Assembly (NCBI GenBank): GCA_003242115.1
Contig: QBMP01000063.1
Span: forward strand, 1-5,656
Reading direction: 5' to 3'
Origin: Phormidesmis priestleyi
GTDB lineage: Bacteria > Cyanobacteriota > Cyanobacteriia > Phormidesmidales > Phormidesmidaceae
Length of the DNA: 5,656 nt
Part shown: positions 4,690-5,656 of the stretch, one piece after another
Numbering within the stretch: position 1 is the first letter of the stretch
How the letters are laid out: the number at the start of each line of letters is the position of its first letter
Notes under the pieces: generated by a model
Databases searched by the model: none
The model's input: only the letters and a program-made list of their open reading frames with translations
What the model was told of the DNA's origin: nothing
Made by a program: the position numbers and the translations under genes

Positions 4690-5424
4690 GTGGGACAGAA
4701 GATTCACCCAATCGGGCTTCGTCTTGGCATCACCCAGGAGCATCGCTCCCGCTGGTATGCCGACAAAAACCGTTATCCAGAACTGCTCAAAGAGGATTAT
4801 GAGATCCGCCAGTACGTCGAGAAAAATCTAGCTAACGCTGGCATTTCAGAAGTACACATTGAGCGTAAAGCCGATCAAATTGACTTAGAAGTGCGCACGG
4901 CTCGTCCGGGTGTAGTGGTTGGTCGAGGCGGAGCAGGTATTGAAGCGCTGCGGGTAGGATTGCAGAAGCAGATCAAAGATGACGCTCGTCAGATCAGAAT
5001 CAATGTGGTCGAGGTTGTCCGAGTGGATGCCGATGCTGGGTTGATTTGTGAGTACATCACCCAGCAGCTAGAGCGCCGAGTTTCTTTTCGTCGGGTTGTT
5101 CGTCAGGCCATTCAAAGAGCGCAACGGGCTGGCATTGAAGGCATCAAAATTCAGGTCAGTGGCCGCCTGAATGGCGCTGAGATTGCGAGAACTGAGTGGA
5201 CACGCGAAGGCCGAGTACCGCTTCATACGCTACGAGCAAACATTGATTACGGCTACCGCACGGCACAGACAACCTACGGCATTTTGGGTGTCAAAACCTG
5301 GGTGTTCAAAGGCGAAGTGATTCCAGGACAAGAAACTCAGGCAGAAGACACCAAGGCTCAGCCTCGTCGCCGTCAGCCTCGTCGCCGTCAGCAGTTTGAA
5401 GATCGTTCCAACAACGATTCCTAA
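4690..5424 (+). CDS. rpsC: 30S ribosomal protein S3
   Basis: S3 forms part of the mRNA entry channel in the small-subunit head and contributes to the ribosome's mRNA helicase activity. The 244-residue product starts [14 protein letters not shown]. It has a type II KH domain with the GRGG loop at 78-81 ([17 protein letters not shown]). Basic residues R134, R135 and R138 align with R131, R132 and K135 of E. coli S3, which are linked to helicase action. The C-terminal domain carries [26 protein letters not shown] and later [15 protein letters not shown] (196-210). The start is GTG, with AAGGAGT at 4677-4683 seven bases upstream after the GGAG core. The tail (after about 211) is low complexity and includes a duplicated QPRRR from a 15-base tandem repeat. 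The body is otherwise typical. Confidence 0.97.
   Translation: MGQKIHPIGLRLGITQEHRSRWYADKNRYPELLKEDYEIRQYVEKNLANAGISEVHIERKADQIDLEVRTARPGVVVGRGGAGIEALRVGLQKQIKDDARQIRINVVEVVRVDADAGLICEYITQQLERRVSFRRVVRQAIQRAQRAGIEGIKIQVSGRLNGAEIARTEWTREGRVPLHTLRANIDYGYRTAQTTYGILGVKTWVFKGEVIPGQETQAEDTKAQPRRRQPRRRQQFEDRSNNDS
5359..5388 (+). repeat. Two 15-base tandem repeats in the rpsC tail
   Basis: CAGCCTCGTCGCCGT occurs twice in a row without a mismatch, each copy encoding QPRRR (residues about 224-233), followed by a partial CAG. It lies in the disordered C-terminal tail, where length varies between species. Identity at the third codon positions points to a recent slippage duplication. Confidence 0.85.
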
Positions 5425-5511
5425 ATTAGCTCCTTTGATAACTCAAGGCTCTATTAACCTTTTCTGTTTATCAGCGCTATTTCCCACCGCCATTTTCCTC
5501 TGTGATCCATC

Positions 5512-5656
5512 ATGTTAAGCCCAAGAAGAACAAAATTTAGAAAACAGCATCGCGGTCGGATGCGCGGCATGGCTCATCGTGGCAACGAAATTGATTTCGG
5601 TCAGTTTGCGCTCCAAGCCACCGAATGCTGCTGGATGACCTCACGTCAAATTGAGG
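5512..5656 (+). CDS. rplP: 50S ribosomal protein L16, N-terminal fragment (cut by window edge)
   Basis: L16 binds near the A-site and peptidyl-transferase centre and contacts 5S rRNA late in large-subunit assembly. The window holds 48 codons plus one base, about a third of the usual 135-140. The start [20 protein letters not shown] and the later FGQFALQA and TSRQIE are characteristic of L16. Residues 38-41 read ECCW, where cyanobacterial and chloroplast homologues usually have EPxW, so the Pro is replaced and two cysteines are adjacent. The ATG at 5512 is the standard start, but no strong Shine-Dalgarno sequence is visible. It follows rpsC after 87 bases, in the usual order, and rpmC and rpsQ would be expected next, beyond the window. 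Confidence 0.95.
   Translation, partial: MLSPRRTKFRKQHRGRMRGMAHRGNEIDFGQFALQATECCWMTSRQIE

Noticed and set aside
4563..4802. Plus-strand ORF of 79 codons over the rplV-rpsC gap
   Set aside because: It overlaps the ends of both genes in another frame and reads through the palindrome. Its composition is not protein-like.
5427..5453. Hairpin after rpsC (CCTT/AAGG with TAG/CTA) as a terminator
   Set aside because: Only four plus three pairs around an internal loop, with no U tract after it, and rplP follows in the same direction.

Overview
The window comes from a cyanobacterium and covers the front part of its large ribosomal-protein cluster (the S10-spc type cluster). Three things point to Cyanobacteria. 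First, a divergent ndhN gene encodes a subunit found only in the NDH-1 of cyanobacteria and chloroplasts. Second, the reading frame running off the left edge matches the start of LdpA, a cyanobacterial iron-sulfur protein linked to the circadian clock. Third, the octamer GCGATCGC (HIP1), characteristic of many cyanobacterial genomes, occurs five times. The cluster starts at rplC, with no rpsJ ahead of it. This is normal in cyanobacteria, where rpsJ usually lies with the str genes. The species cannot be named from this window.

Layout. Positions 1-92 (minus) hold the first 30 codons of ldpA. Positions 115-582 (minus) are ndhN, followed by ldpA after 22 bases. Positions 583-1179 are a large divergent intergenic region. 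It holds a good sigma70-type promoter pointing right (TAGACA, 16-base spacer, TATAAT) and a predicted untranslated leader of about 440 bases with several possible RNA hairpins. From 1180 to the right edge, all on the plus strand, come rplC, rplD, rplW, rplB, rpsS, rplV, rpsC and the first 48 codons of rplP.

The eight ribosomal-protein genes appear to form one transcription unit. All face the same way, and no convincing Rho-independent terminator is visible between them. rplD and rplW overlap by 8 bases, and other gaps range from 14 to 138 bases. The products are mostly early-assembling 23S rRNA binders (L2, L3, L4, L22, L23), the later-assembling L16, and two proteins of the small-subunit head (S3, S19). 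All complete proteins look intact and full length.

No defence system, mobile element, CRISPR array or tRNA was found. The protein-coding content is ordinary core genome. The points worth a second look are non-coding: the long structured leader before rplC, with a 43-base extended hairpin and a possible 17-codon upstream ORF; a perfect 28-base palindrome centred on HIP1 directly after the rplV stop; and short repeats in the rplC-rplD and rplV-rpsC gaps. Whether any of these regulates the operon is inference.
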